NCBI GenBank assembly: GCA_016196065.1 | Contig: JACPYL010000010.1 | Location: 496,001 to 560,000, forward strand | Direction: 5' to 3' | Source: Acidobacteriota bacterium | GTDB lineage: Bacteria; Acidobacteriota; Terriglobia; Terriglobales; Acidobacteriaceae | DNA length: 64,000 nt | Shown: positions 25,406 through 33,791 of the stretch, in pieces | How the letters are laid out: each line of letters begins with the position of its first letter | Position numbering within the stretch: position 1 is the first letter of the stretch | Notes under the pieces: model-generated | What the model was told of the DNA's origin: nothing | Databases searched by the model: none | Seen by the model: the letters and a program-made list of their open reading frames with translations, nothing else | Program-made: the position numbers and the translations under genes

Positions 25406-27286
25406 TTATTCGGCCAGCAGATCGCGGACGACTTCCTGTGCCCGCTCGAAGTCCGGCGAAATCCGACGGCCCGATTCGAACGCGGTCCGCGAGTCCGTGG
25501 TCAGGCCACTTTTCTCCAGCGCCTGAGCGAGAAGCAAGTAGCCGACGTCGCTTGGCTCGAGTCCGACCGCTCGCGAATAATCTCTGACCGCCTCATCGAA
25601 TTGGCCTCGCTTTTCGGCGATTACGCCGAGTCCGACGAAGGCCCGTGCCGCTTCCGGATCCACCTGCAGCCCGGCTTCGTAGCTTTCTTTCGCGCGGTCA
25701 TAATCCTTCAACAAGCGGTAATCACTCCCCATATTGACGAGCGCATACGCGCGCAATCCTTTGTCGGACGTGAGTCGTAGCACTGCCTGATCTTCCTGCA
25801 GAGCGGTCTGGAAATTTTTCTGACGGCGTTCGCATGTACCAAGATTCAAGTGCGCTGCCGCTTCATTCGGCCGGATCTGTAGCGCCGCGCGAAAATGTCC
25901 CGCAGCTTCTTCGGTCCGCTCCTGGTTCAGGAAAGTCTCGCCCAGATTGATATGCGCGACGAAGTTATTCTTTGTCACCGCGGCGGCATGCGTCCAGAGC
26001 ATTTCGCTATCGTGCCAGTATGCGACTTGACGGTATGTAACTGCACCCAGTGCAGCCATGGCAAGTACGGCAAGGACACCGACGCCAACCATGCGCAGTC
26101 GGTGATTGTTTGCCCAGTCCGATAGCCCCCAGGTCAGCATGAGAAGCAGTCCGATCATAGGCAGGTACATATAGCGATCGGCAGTAGCCTGCTGTCCGAC
26201 CTGCACCAGGCCGATCATCGGGACCAGCGCCCCCATGTACCACAGCCAACTGACGACCAGGTAACGCTTCTGCCGGAATCGCAATACGAACAAGGTGACC
26301 GCAACCACGAAGATCGTCGCGACCGCGATTTGCCACGCCAGCAACGAATCTCCGGGGTGCGGATACATCGCAGCCAGGCGCATCGGCCACAACATTCGTC
26401 CTACGTAGTCGAAGTAAGCGCCGATCGCATTTTCAATCCGGACGGCAGGCGAATATTCAAATGCCGAACGAACCGCGCCGCCCGCCTGTTGTGCACTGAT
26501 GGTCACGAGCGCGCTGGCCGCCGACAAAGCCAGGAGTGGGATCTTTTCTAGAGCCAGCCAGCCTACAGAGCGTTTCGGATAATCTCCCGCTTCAGCCGTG
26601 GTCGAAGCAGATTGCAGTCTCCCCAGAGGCCAATAGTCCCAAAGCAAAAGCAGGAAGGGAAGCGTAATGACTTGCGGTTTCGCCATCAACCCGCAAGCAA
26701 ACAGGAAAAGCACCCCTTCATAGCGACCGACTCCGGGCTTCAATGCATAACGCTGATATGCCCAGAGAGCGAGCAGCAGGAACATCATGCTCAGCACATT
26801 CTTCCGCTCCGCAATCCAAGCGACAGATTCCACGTTGAGGGGATGGAGCGCATAGATCGCAGCGAGAACCAGTGCAGGCCAGGTTCGTTTCGTAGCGTCC
26901 ACCAGTAACAGGAACAAAAGCACCACGTTGACGCAATGCACCAAAACGCTCACGTAGTGGTGGCCAGCAGGATTCAATTTGAAAATCTGGTAGTCGAGAG
27001 CGTGCGAAATCCATGTCAGGGGATGCCAGTTCGCGGCGTCATATGTTGTGAACGCCCAACTCACCGTGCTCGGACGCAGTCCAGCCTGCACATGCCGGTT
27101 GGCGGTGACGTATACATCGTCGTCGTAATTCACGAATCCGTTGTGCGTGACGCCGTTGTAAACGGCGAGCGTGCAGGTAACAAGCAGCAGACACAAAATC
27201 AGATTGCGCCTCGAACTAGAAGCAAACAGCGTGCTGGCCGATGTGGGCTCAAGTGCCATCAGTGCGCGAGGAGGGTCCCCACACAT
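25406..27286 (-). CDS. TMTC-like multi-pass membrane protein with C-terminal TPR domain
   Basis: A 626-residue inner-membrane protein. The N-terminal 380 residues contain about nine to ten hydrophobic helices with the acidic pair NGFVNYDDDVYVTANRHVQ in the first outer loop, then NWHPLTWISHALDYQIF and LHPLNVESVAWIAERKNVLS, as in GT-C-type protein O-mannosyltransferase-like (TMTC) proteins. The last 240 residues are TPR repeats (NFVAHINLGETFLNQERTEE, NEAAAHLNLGTCERRQKN, ALVNMGSDYRLLKDYDRAKE). The family is thought to transfer lipid-linked sugar to exported proteins, but bacterial members are not well characterised. ATG 27286 and ATG 27259 are both possible starts; neither has a good ribosome-binding site. 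Confidence 0.82.
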   Translation of the reverse strand: MCGDPPRALMALEPTSASTLFASSSRRNLILCLLLVTCTLAVYNGVTHNGFVNYDDDVYVTANRHVQAGLRPSTVSWAFTTYDAANWHPLTWISHALDYQIFKLNPAGHHYVSVLVHCVNVVLLFLLLVDATKRTWPALVLAAIYALHPLNVESVAWIAERKNVLSMMFLLLALWAYQRYALKPGVGRYEGVLFLFACGLMAKPQVITLPFLLLLWDYWPLGRLQSASTTAEAGDYPKRSVGWLALEKIPLLALSAASALVTISAQQAGGAVRSAFEYSPAVRIENAIGAYFDYVGRMLWPMRLAAMYPHPGDSLLAWQIAVATIFVVAVTLFVLRFRQKRYLVVSWLWYMGALVPMIGLVQVGQQATADRYMYLPMIGLLLMLTWGLSDWANNHRLRMVGVGVLAVLAMAALGAVTYRQVAYWHDSEMLWTHAAAVTKNNFVAHINLGETFLNQERTEEAAGHFRAALQIRPNEAAAHLNLGTCERRQKNFQTALQEDQAVLRLTSDKGLRAYALVNMGSDYRLLKDYDRAKESYEAGLQVDPEAARAFVGLGVIAEKRGQFDEAVRDYSRAVGLEPSDVGYLLLAQALEKSGLTTDSRTAFESGRRISPDFERAQEVVRDLLAE

Positions 27287-27385
27287 TTAAGCACGGTCTT
27301 GCGAACAGACCGATAACTCTGCGGTTGCATCGAGTTACGACAGTGCAGACGCAACCATCCTGCACCAGCGTTATACTCAATAGCG

Positions 27386-27619
27386 ATGCGACAGATGCTG
27401 CGCTTCCTCTGGAACTCGACCCGCGGACACCGGATCGCCCCCTGGCGCAGCCCCTACCTTCTCTGGCGTATCGAGACCTTTACCGGGGTGAAGATGACAC
27501 AGATCGGTTTCCTGGAATTTTGGGAATTTCTGTGGACCGAGCGTCAAAGCCTATGGCGTTTTCTGAAGTGGACCGGAGAGATGGATCACTACATCCACCC
27601 GAAAGCCAAGAGCCTGTAG
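27386..27619 (+). CDS. Small conserved-looking hypothetical protein, 77 residues
   Basis: A basic, tryptophan- and arginine-rich short protein (MRQMLRFLWNSTRGHRIAPW, then SPYLLWRIETFTG, then LWRFLKWTGEMD). I recall similar short proteins with a SPYLRWRVET-like core in other acidobacterial genomes, but cannot check. Seven tryptophans in 77 residues, spread through the frame, argue for a real protein. No domain, signal or membrane segment is seen. It converges with the SAM hydrolase gene six bases downstream, and diverges from the TMTC-like gene. Confidence 0.6.
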   Translation: MRQMLRFLWNSTRGHRIAPWRSPYLLWRIETFTGVKMTQIGFLEFWEFLWTERQSLWRFLKWTGEMDHYIHPKAKSL

Positions 27620-27625
27620 AGATCG

Positions 27626-28432
27626 TTAACCCATCACAACATTTACTTCGCTGCCCTTGCCCGCTCCCAGAAGTTGGAACGCGGAGCCTCGGTTGGCGGC
27701 CAACTCCAGGTATCCCATGCTTCCCAGGATGCCGAACACTTCTCCCGGCGTTCCGTCGGCATAGCTTGTGCACATGCGGTTGATCTGTCCCTTGAATCCT
27801 ACCGTGACTTTGAACGCGGGTGTATTCGCTTCGAACAACGCCGGAAGATCCTGCGGAGTGATATTGGTGATCAGGTTTCCGAAGCGATCGACTTTCAGAA
27901 CCACGCCGCGGAGAGTGCGCTCATCCACCGGCTTCGGCCGAGGTGCATTGAAGCGGACGTAATCTGTGATCTCATCCCCGAAACGATCGGGATCCACGCC
28001 CTTCGCCAGGTAGGCTGCAACGGGAGAAAAAATATCCCGCGCGTGAAAGGTATTGCTCCGGGGCTGGAGAAAGTAGTGTTCCGACGTAATGTGGCGGACC
28101 GAGAGCCGCTCTTCACGATCGTAGACAAGTGACAGCACTCCATTGTCAGGAGCCACGAACTGGTGCCGGTCGCCGGTGAGCAGGATCGGGCGCCGCGCCG
28201 TACCGACTCCCGGGTCCACAATCACCATGTGTACAGTGCCCGAGGGGTAGTAGGAGTACGCCTGCGAAATCGTCAGCGCTCCGTCCAGCACGTCAAAAGC
28301 CTGCACAGAGTGGTTGATATCGATGATCTGGGCATCGGGGGCCAGTTCGAGTATGACGCCCTTCATGGCGCCCACGAAATGATCGTTAAGTCCGAAATCG
28401 GTGGTCAGAGTAATGATCGAAGTGCGCGCCAA
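27626..28432 (-). CDS. S-adenosyl-L-methionine hydrolase (DUF62 / SAM hydroxide adenosyltransferase)
   Basis: A 268-residue DUF62-family enzyme, expected to hydrolyse SAM to adenosine and methionine using a hydroxide nucleophile. Family landmarks are TLTTDFGLNDHFVGAMKG at the start, IIDINHSVQAFDV, the loop VDPGVGTARRPIL, APDNGVLSLVYD in the N-terminal domain, and the C-terminal beta barrel. The start is TTG 28432 since the conserved N-terminus begins there and no ATG precedes it. Related enzymes use chloride or fluoride, but those have extra loops I do not see. Its stop lies six bases from the stop of the small plus-strand gene. Confidence 0.87.
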   Translation of the reverse strand: MARTSIITLTTDFGLNDHFVGAMKGVILELAPDAQIIDINHSVQAFDVLDGALTISQAYSYYPSGTVHMVIVDPGVGTARRPILLTGDRHQFVAPDNGVLSLVYDREERLSVRHITSEHYFLQPRSNTFHARDIFSPVAAYLAKGVDPDRFGDEITDYVRFNAPRPKPVDERTLRGVVLKVDRFGNLITNITPQDLPALFEANTPAFKVTVGFKGQINRMCTSYADGTPGEVFGILGSMGYLELAANRGSAFQLLGAGKGSEVNVVMG

Positions 28433-28583
28433 TCAGTTTTGCCTCGACGAAATGGAAATCCCTTGTTGTCGAGAGTATCAAGCGACCGCCTGGGAACGTC
28501 AAGGTACGTTCGGTTTAGACATTTGTTGAGTGTTGCTGCGTGAATGGCTTCAACGTGCTTGAGAGGGCAATGGAGCGAAACCG

Positions 28584-29840
28584 CTACTCGTACCGCAGGG
28601 CCTCAATCGGGTGCATGCGCGAGGCCTTAAGAGCGGGGAAGAAGCCCGAGATGATGCCGATCATCGACAACAGCACGAACGAAATCATGACCACTACGAA
28701 TGAGATCCTCAGGAAAATGTCTCCTTCGTGATTGGCTGTCTTGTAGAACTCGCTGTAGAGGGGCATCGGAGGAATCACCCACGCGAGGAAAACCGCAACC
28801 AGGATCCCGATGACGCCGCCAAAGAAAGTCAGCACCAGGGCTTCCATCAAAAACTGCACCAGGATGTGACGAGGGCGCGCGCCAATCGCTTTGCGCAGCC
28901 CAATCTCGCGAGTGCGTTCCGTGACCGAGACCAGCATGATGTTCATCACGCCGATGCCGCCCACCGCCAGCGTCACCACGCCGATCAGGCCCAGCACCAC
29001 TTGCAGGCCGATCGAGAAGGCGGTGATGTCCTTCTTGCTGTCGATGGTGTCCCATTCAGGAGCGGCCTTTTCGTCCTTGGGATCGAAGTGATGACGGCGG
29101 GCAACCACTTCCCGCACTGCGGCCAGCGCCTTCTTGTTCAGTTCAGCCGCCTGCGGCTGAAAGATAATCATCCCCGGGTCTTTAATGTTTTTCAGATCGC
29201 GAAACAGCGGGAATGGAATAAAGCCATTTTCGTTATCCGGACCCATATACATCGAGTCCTGGATCTTGTTGCGCATCACGCCAATCACTTCGAAATCCAG
29301 CCCGCCGATGCTGACGTTTTGCCCTACTGCGGGAGCACCTTGAAATGCTTTCTTGGCCGCGTTATAGCCGAGAATGACGACCCGGTGATGCTCCAGGAAA
29401 TCCGACTCATTGAAGTAGCGTCCATATTCAATGTCGAGCTTGCGCATCTGCCCGTAGGGCAATTCGACGCCCCGCGTGTTCATGGAGACGACTCTGGTGC
29501 CGACTTTGTAGCCGAAGTCGCGGTCCACCTCCGCACTCACGGCTCGCACCAGAGGAACTTCGTCGCGGATGGCCTCAATGTCGGCGTACTCGTATTCGAC
29601 TTTCTTGCCGGCGCGTTGTCCCCCCGCCTGCAGGCTGGTTTGCCCCGGCCATAGGACAATCACGTTGTTTCCCATGTTCATGAACGCATGGAGCACGCTC
29701 CCGCCCAACCCCTGGCCGTACGCCAGCAGCAGGACGACCGACGCCAGTCCCCAGACGATCCCCAGCATCGTGAGCACCGACCGCATGCGATTGCGGTTCA
29801 GTGCCAGCCAGCCTTGCGAGATGAGTTCTTTGAGGAGCAT
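28584..29840 (-). CDS. MacB-like ABC transporter permease (FtsX/MacB_PCD), copy 1
   Basis: A 418-residue permease without an ATPase domain. It has an N-terminal membrane helix (MRSVLTMLGIVWGLASVVLLLAYG), a large periplasmic MacB_PCD domain, and three C-terminal helices. The conserved VTERTREIGLRKAIGARPRHI loop precedes the second helix, and the protein ends HPIEALRYE. MacB-type permeases act as mechanotransducers for export of peptides, lipoproteins or antibiotics with a MacA adaptor. It is the last gene of the minus-strand block macA, permease 2, DUF4097, permease 1. A paired heptamer array separates it from DUF4097. The needed ATPase is not in the block. Confidence 0.9.
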   Translation of the reverse strand: MLLKELISQGWLALNRNRMRSVLTMLGIVWGLASVVLLLAYGQGLGGSVLHAFMNMGNNVIVLWPGQTSLQAGGQRAGKKVEYEYADIEAIRDEVPLVRAVSAEVDRDFGYKVGTRVVSMNTRGVELPYGQMRKLDIEYGRYFNESDFLEHHRVVILGYNAAKKAFQGAPAVGQNVSIGGLDFEVIGVMRNKIQDSMYMGPDNENGFIPFPLFRDLKNIKDPGMIIFQPQAAELNKKALAAVREVVARRHHFDPKDEKAAPEWDTIDSKKDITAFSIGLQVVLGLIGVVTLAVGGIGVMNIMLVSVTERTREIGLRKAIGARPRHILVQFLMEALVLTFFGGVIGILVAVFLAWVIPPMPLYSEFYKTANHEGDIFLRISFVVVMISFVLLSMIGIISGFFPALKASRMHPIEALRYE

Positions 29841-29847
29841 AAAAACC

Positions 29848-29969
29848 AGGTCTTAGGTCTCAGGTGCCAGGTGTTAGGAATACCGCTTTGCAGGCCGGCG
29901 CGGCATCGAAGTCAGAGAACATCCCGACTTGGACTTTCCTATCACCTGACACCCAAGACCTAACACCTG
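29848..29969. repeat. Inverted pair of AGGTSTY heptamer arrays (spacer 1)
   Basis: Left arm 29848-29878 reads AGGTCTT-AGGTCTC-AGGTGCC-AGGTGTT-AGG in 7-base units. Right arm 29942-29969 is the opposite orientation of the same family. They can pair over about 21 bases with four mismatches. The pair fills the spacer between the DUF4097 gene and permease 1 and would form a long stem-loop in the operon transcript. Confidence 0.75.
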
Positions 29970-29975
29970 TTTCTC

Positions 29976-30902
29976 TCAATCTACGCGGATGTCGCCCGAT
30001 CCCGTATGAACCGAGACCGTCGGACCGCCATTGAGTACCTTGCCAACTACACTCTTGCGTTCCTGTACGCGGCCTTGCACCGTCGTCGTCACGGGATGGT
30101 CGACCACCACCGTACCCGAGTTTGACGAGATGTCGACGTTGAAGCCGACTTCCGAGGGCACGCGCAAATCCACATTGCCCGAGCCGGTGCGGATGTTCCA
30201 CAGGCTCTTCGGTGTGCCATTACCGCGAATGTCACCGCTGCCGGCTTCCGCGCTGAAGCCGCCATTGACTCCGCTCACTGTAATGTTGCCCGAGCCGGTG
30301 CGGATGTCGATATCGCCCGCGCCCACCTCTTCTACCTCGATGTCACCGCTACCCGCCTTGATCCTCGCTGGACCGGAAAGCTGGCGGCCGCGCACATTAC
30401 CCGAACCGGTTTGAAAACGCAGATCACCGGTCAGCCGGGAAAGTTGCATGTCTCCCGATCCGGCTTCGAGGTCGACGTTGCCCTTGATTCCTTCCACGGT
30501 CTGATTGCCGCTGCCACTATGCGTGCGGACCGTGGTGTTCTCCGGAACCGTGATTTCATAGTCGACGGAGACATTGCGCAGGTTCACGTAATCCACCCGA
30601 ATGCTGTTGCCGTTCTGGCGGAGCGGAGGATTCTTCTCCAGTTCCTGCACATCTTCATTGCGGTTGCGCTCGAGCCACGACGTGCTCAAGTGAATCTTGC
30701 CGTGAATTGATACCGTCCCACTCGAACCGCTATGGACCGTGATATCGCCAGACCGTGTCAGCACTTCGAGATCAACTGGTCCGTTGACCTGGAACGAGCG
30801 GTCGAAGGTTCCTGCGACCGATGCGAAGCCGGTCAGCACGCTGGCCAGCACGAACAGCATCACGCGAACTACATGAGACTGAATTGAAGATAGGCTATTC
30901 AT
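29976..30902 (-). CDS. DUF4097 (putative adhesin, beta-helix) protein
   Basis: An exported protein of 308 residues: signal peptide (VVRVMLFVLASVLTGFASVAG), then a DUF4097 domain with repeated SGSGDI/TGSGN motifs (LEVLTRSGDITVHSG, VRTHSGSGNQTVEG, LEAGSGDMQLSRL, IDIRTGSGNITVSG, VSVHTGSGDIRVD). The periodic Gly-Ser-Gly turns fit a right-handed beta-helix. The family is called 'putative adhesin' but has no proven function. Its ATG at 30902 overlaps the stop of permease 2 by eight bases, so it is co-translated with a MacB-type permease, which suggests an accessory or cargo role for that exporter. Confidence 0.85.
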   Translation of the reverse strand: MNSLSSIQSHVVRVMLFVLASVLTGFASVAGTFDRSFQVNGPVDLEVLTRSGDITVHSGSSGTVSIHGKIHLSTSWLERNRNEDVQELEKNPPLRQNGNSIRVDYVNLRNVSVDYEITVPENTTVRTHSGSGNQTVEGIKGNVDLEAGSGDMQLSRLTGDLRFQTGSGNVRGRQLSGPARIKAGSGDIEVEEVGAGDIDIRTGSGNITVSGVNGGFSAEAGSGDIRGNGTPKSLWNIRTGSGNVDLRVPSEVGFNVDISSNSGTVVVDHPVTTTVQGRVQERKSVVGKVLNGGPTVSVHTGSGDIRVD

Positions 30903-32148
30903 ATCGAAGTGACTCCACAGGTGTCATTTCAGCTGCACGTTGTGCCGGATACATCCCGGCGGTAAACGTGATCAGAGAAAGAGTGAGTACGGATGCAACC
31001 ACAGAAATTAACGAGACGATCGGATGCGGAACAAAATCGGGCAACGGAACCAATGCGGCCAGCGTGCAAATACCGACCCCGACAATCAGTCCCAGGCCGC
31101 CACTGACGAGCGTGAGCATCGCCGATTCCGCAAAAAATTGACGCAGAATATCGCGCCGCGTGGCGCCCATCGCCTTGCGAACACCGATCTCCCGTGTCCG
31201 CTCCGTTACCGAAACCAGCATGATATTCATGACACCGATTCCGCCCAGACACAAAGTGACGATGGCCACGCAGCCGAAAAACAGGGTGACGAAATCAAAG
31301 ATACGCGCCAGTATTTTCGCTCCGTCCATCGTGTCCCAAATGAACAGCGCGTCTTTGTCCGAAGCCTCGAAATGATGCACGCGGCCCAGCGTTCGCCGCA
31401 CCTGCAATACCGCATCATCGTGCGCTTCCGGATCGCCTACCTGGAACACGATGTCATCGAGATAGCCCCGCACAATGCCCTTTTTCTGCGGGGGAGGGAA
31501 GTCGCGCGCGACCGCTGAATAGGGTGCGTACAAATAATCGTTGTCCGGCCCGCTGTAGTTGGCGTTCTGAGTTTTCTTCTGCAGAACTCCCACCACCGCG
31601 TAGGGGACGCCCTTGATGGTCAGCATCGAACCGACTGCCGGCTGTCCGGGGAAAAGCTGCTGTTGTGCCGCCGACCCAAGCACGACCACGCGCCTTGCCT
31701 CGCGTTCATCTTCATCGGAAATCAAACGGCCCGATTCCAGCATCAACGATCGAAATTCCTGATACGCCGGCCACATGCCCACTACTTCGCGGTTGGCGGA
31801 ATTGAATGCGCTAACTTCCGGAATGCCTCGCCGCAATTCCGGACTGACATTCTTGATCTGATAGCACTCATCCCGGATCAGCCGCGCATCGTCGATCGTG
31901 AGTGAGACCTCGCGCCCGGCAGCCAATCCGCCCGCCTGCGCGCTGGTGCGCCCGCCCCAGACAATCACGAGGTCCTTGCCCAGCGTTTCCATGTGTTTCT
32001 TTTGATCAACCGTGAAGCCCCGTCCCAGGCCCACCAGAAGGATCACTGAAGCGATGCCCCAGATGATTCCAAACATGGTGAGGACGGTGCGCAGCTTGTG
32101 CGCCCGGAAGGTGTTCAACGCCTGACGAAATATCTCGGAGAAGGTCAT
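30895..32148 (-). CDS. MacB-like ABC transporter permease (FtsX/MacB_PCD), copy 2
   Basis: A 417-residue paralogue of the permease at 28584-29840, with the same plan: one N-terminal helix (LRTVLTMFGIIWGIASVILLVGLG), a large periplasmic domain, and three C-terminal helices with the VTERTREIGVRKAMGATRRD loop and an end reading TPVESLRYE. It contains no nucleotide-binding domain. It sits between macA (upstream) and DUF4097 (overlapping). Two different permeases suggest a heterodimeric exporter, in contrast to the MacB homodimer. Confidence 0.9.
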   Translation of the reverse strand: MTFSEIFRQALNTFRAHKLRTVLTMFGIIWGIASVILLVGLGRGFTVDQKKHMETLGKDLVIVWGGRTSAQAGGLAAGREVSLTIDDARLIRDECYQIKNVSPELRRGIPEVSAFNSANREVVGMWPAYQEFRSLMLESGRLISDEDEREARRVVVLGSAAQQQLFPGQPAVGSMLTIKGVPYAVVGVLQKKTQNANYSGPDNDYLYAPYSAVARDFPPPQKKGIVRGYLDDIVFQVGDPEAHDDAVLQVRRTLGRVHHFEASDKDALFIWDTMDGAKILARIFDFVTLFFGCVAIVTLCLGGIGVMNIMLVSVTERTREIGVRKAMGATRRDILRQFFAESAMLTLVSGGLGLIVGVGICTLAALVPLPDFVPHPIVSLISVVASVLTLSLITFTAGMYPAQRAAEMTPVESLRYE

Positions 32149-32154
32149 GGGAAC

Positions 32155-32257
32155 CCGGTCTCAGAAACCAGGTCTCAGGTGTCAGGCCTCAGGAACCCAG
32201 GGGCTGGTACGTACGATTTTGCTTTCCTGAGACCCGAGACCTAAGACCTGTGACCTG
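32155..32257. repeat. Inverted pair of AGGTSTY heptamer arrays (spacer 2)
   Basis: Left arm (32155-32198) holds units CGGTCTC, AGGTCTC, AGGTGTC, AGGCCTC and AGGAACC. Right arm (32226-32257) is the same family in reverse. About 22 of 26 bases can pair. The pair occupies the spacer between macA and permease 2. Confidence 0.75.
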
Positions 32258-32262
32258 CTCTT

Positions 32263-33480
32263 CTACTGCAGTACGACTTGATCGCCTTCCTTCAACCCGT
32301 TCAGCAACTCCGTCTTCGCTCCGTTGGAGATGCCGATATTCACTGCGAGCTTCTTCTTGCCTTCTTTGCCTTTCGGATCGGGAACTTCGACCGACGCCTT
32401 CTTGTCTTTGTCGTAAATGATGGAGCCTTCCGGAATCTGCAGCACGCCCTTGTGCTCTTCCAGGATGATCTCCGCGTTGGCCGTCATGTTGGCCTTGAGT
32501 ACGCCCTCGGGATTGTTGATCGAGACGCGTACTTCAAACGTAGTGACGTTATCTTTCTCGACGCCCATGGGAGAGATCTTGTTTACCTTGCCCGTGAAAG
32601 TCTTGTCCTTGTAGGACTCAACCTTGATGCGTGCGGGCTGTCCCATGTAGACCTTGCCGATGTCGCTCTCGTCGACTTTACCCTTCACGTAGACTTCGCT
32701 GGTATCGCCCAGCGTCATCACCAGCGTGGCGGACGATCCCAATACGAGGATCGAACTGACGGCGTCGCCCACTTCCACATCGCGCGACAGGATAATTCCG
32801 TCAATCGGAGAAGTGATGGTCGTGTAGCCGAGCTGCTCTTCCAACTGCTTCAGGTTAGCGCGATCCTGCGCAACCTGCGCTTGCGCCTGCCCGATCTTTG
32901 CCTGCAAAACCTGCAATTGCGCCTTCGAGACATTCTGCTTGTTCAAGGACATCTCGTAGTTCTTCTGCGCATCGTCCAACGCGGAAACCGACACGACGCC
33001 TTCCTTCGCCATACCCTTGGCGCGATCATAGGCGCGCTTGAGCAGCGGGACATCCGGCCCCTCCGCATCCACCTTGGCGCGTTCCAGGTCGGCGCGAGTT
33101 CCGTTCATGCTGGCTGTCGAAGCTTCCAGCTGGGCGCGCGCCTGGTCCACCCGGGCGTAGATCTCTTCTTTGTCGAGTTCGGCCAGGAGTTGGCCTTTCT
33201 TGACCTTATCCCCGTATTCGACGTAGAGCTTTTTCACGATGCCGCTGGCTTTGGATTTGATCTCAACCTTCGTGATCGGTTCGACCTTGCCGGTCGCCAC
33301 GACGCTCTTGGCCAGATCGCCTTTTTCCACCTTTGCGAGCTTGGATGGATCGATCTTGGTTCCGCCACTGGTCGCGGCGTACACTCCGCCAACGATCACC
33401 AGAAGCACAATGGCCGCGATGGAGCCGTAGATAATCCGCTTACGCCGCTTCGACTTTTTGCCGTTTCCGTTACCGTTCAC
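32263..33480 (-). CDS. MacA/HlyD-type periplasmic adaptor
   Basis: Periplasmic membrane-fusion protein of 405 residues. One N-terminal membrane anchor (IIYGSIAAIVLLVIVGGVYA) is followed by a lipoyl half (KGQLLAELDKEEIYARVDQA), a long coiled-coil hairpin (about 105-215), the second lipoyl half (LGYTTITSPIDGIILSRDVE), and beta-barrel domains. It would link the two MacB-like permeases to an outer-membrane channel. The start is GTG 33480 with GGAGG six bases upstream, the first gene of the minus-strand block. Both sides of the gene are bounded by paired heptamer arrays. Confidence 0.9.
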   Translation of the reverse strand: MNGNGNGKKSKRRKRIIYGSIAAIVLLVIVGGVYAATSGGTKIDPSKLAKVEKGDLAKSVVATGKVEPITKVEIKSKASGIVKKLYVEYGDKVKKGQLLAELDKEEIYARVDQARAQLEASTASMNGTRADLERAKVDAEGPDVPLLKRAYDRAKGMAKEGVVSVSALDDAQKNYEMSLNKQNVSKAQLQVLQAKIGQAQAQVAQDRANLKQLEEQLGYTTITSPIDGIILSRDVEVGDAVSSILVLGSSATLVMTLGDTSEVYVKGKVDESDIGKVYMGQPARIKVESYKDKTFTGKVNKISPMGVEKDNVTTFEVRVSINNPEGVLKANMTANAEIILEEHKGVLQIPEGSIIYDKDKKASVEVPDPKGKEGKKKLAVNIGISNGAKTELLNGLKEGDQVVLQ

Positions 33481-33791
33481 AAACTGCCTCCTACCTGGAA
33501 TTCCAACAGGGAACTGCGCTTCATCTTGTATTACGAGGTGCGTGGTTAAATAGTTCCTTGGAAATCGACCAAAAGAAGCCGTGCAGTCCCAAAGAGTTAG
33601 ACATGCTTCCGGACAAAAGGAAAGCCAACAAGAGCAGGTGTCGGGTGTTAGGTCTCAGGCCTCAGGCCTCAGGTTCCGTGACCCGCCGCGTCCCCAGGAC
33701 CGAGGCTGCAGAAAGAGCGTCCAGTCGTTCCGGGGGCCTAGGACCTGACACCTAAGACCTAAGACCCGCTTTTTGTTAGTATTGACTCTCC
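33481..33791. other. Divergent promoter region between macA and CNNM gene
   Basis: This 311-base spacer between divergent genes has no ORF of note. It holds the third heptamer array pair (33636-33769). The promoter of macA should lie in 33490-33630, but no clear -10/-35 pair could be picked out. Confidence 0.4.
33636..33769. repeat. Inverted pair of AGGTSTY heptamer arrays (spacer 3)
   Basis: Left arm 33636-33677: AGGTGTC, GGGTGTT, AGGTCTC, AGGCCTC twice, AGGTTCC. Right arm 33737-33769 is the same motif in reverse and is followed by GCTTTTTG. Pairing is about 26 of 32 bases. The trailing T-run makes it terminator-like on the plus strand, although no plus-strand gene lies upstream. Confidence 0.75.

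Noticed and set aside
27241-27783. 180-residue plus-strand frame overlapping the TMTC-like and SAM hydrolase genes
   Set aside because: Overlaps two well-supported minus-strand genes and the 77-residue frame; composition is that of a shadow frame.
32278-33549. 423-residue plus-strand frame opposite macA
   Set aside because: Antisense shadow of a clear HlyD/MacA gene; Leu/Arg/Asp-rich mirror composition typical of high-GC antisense frames.
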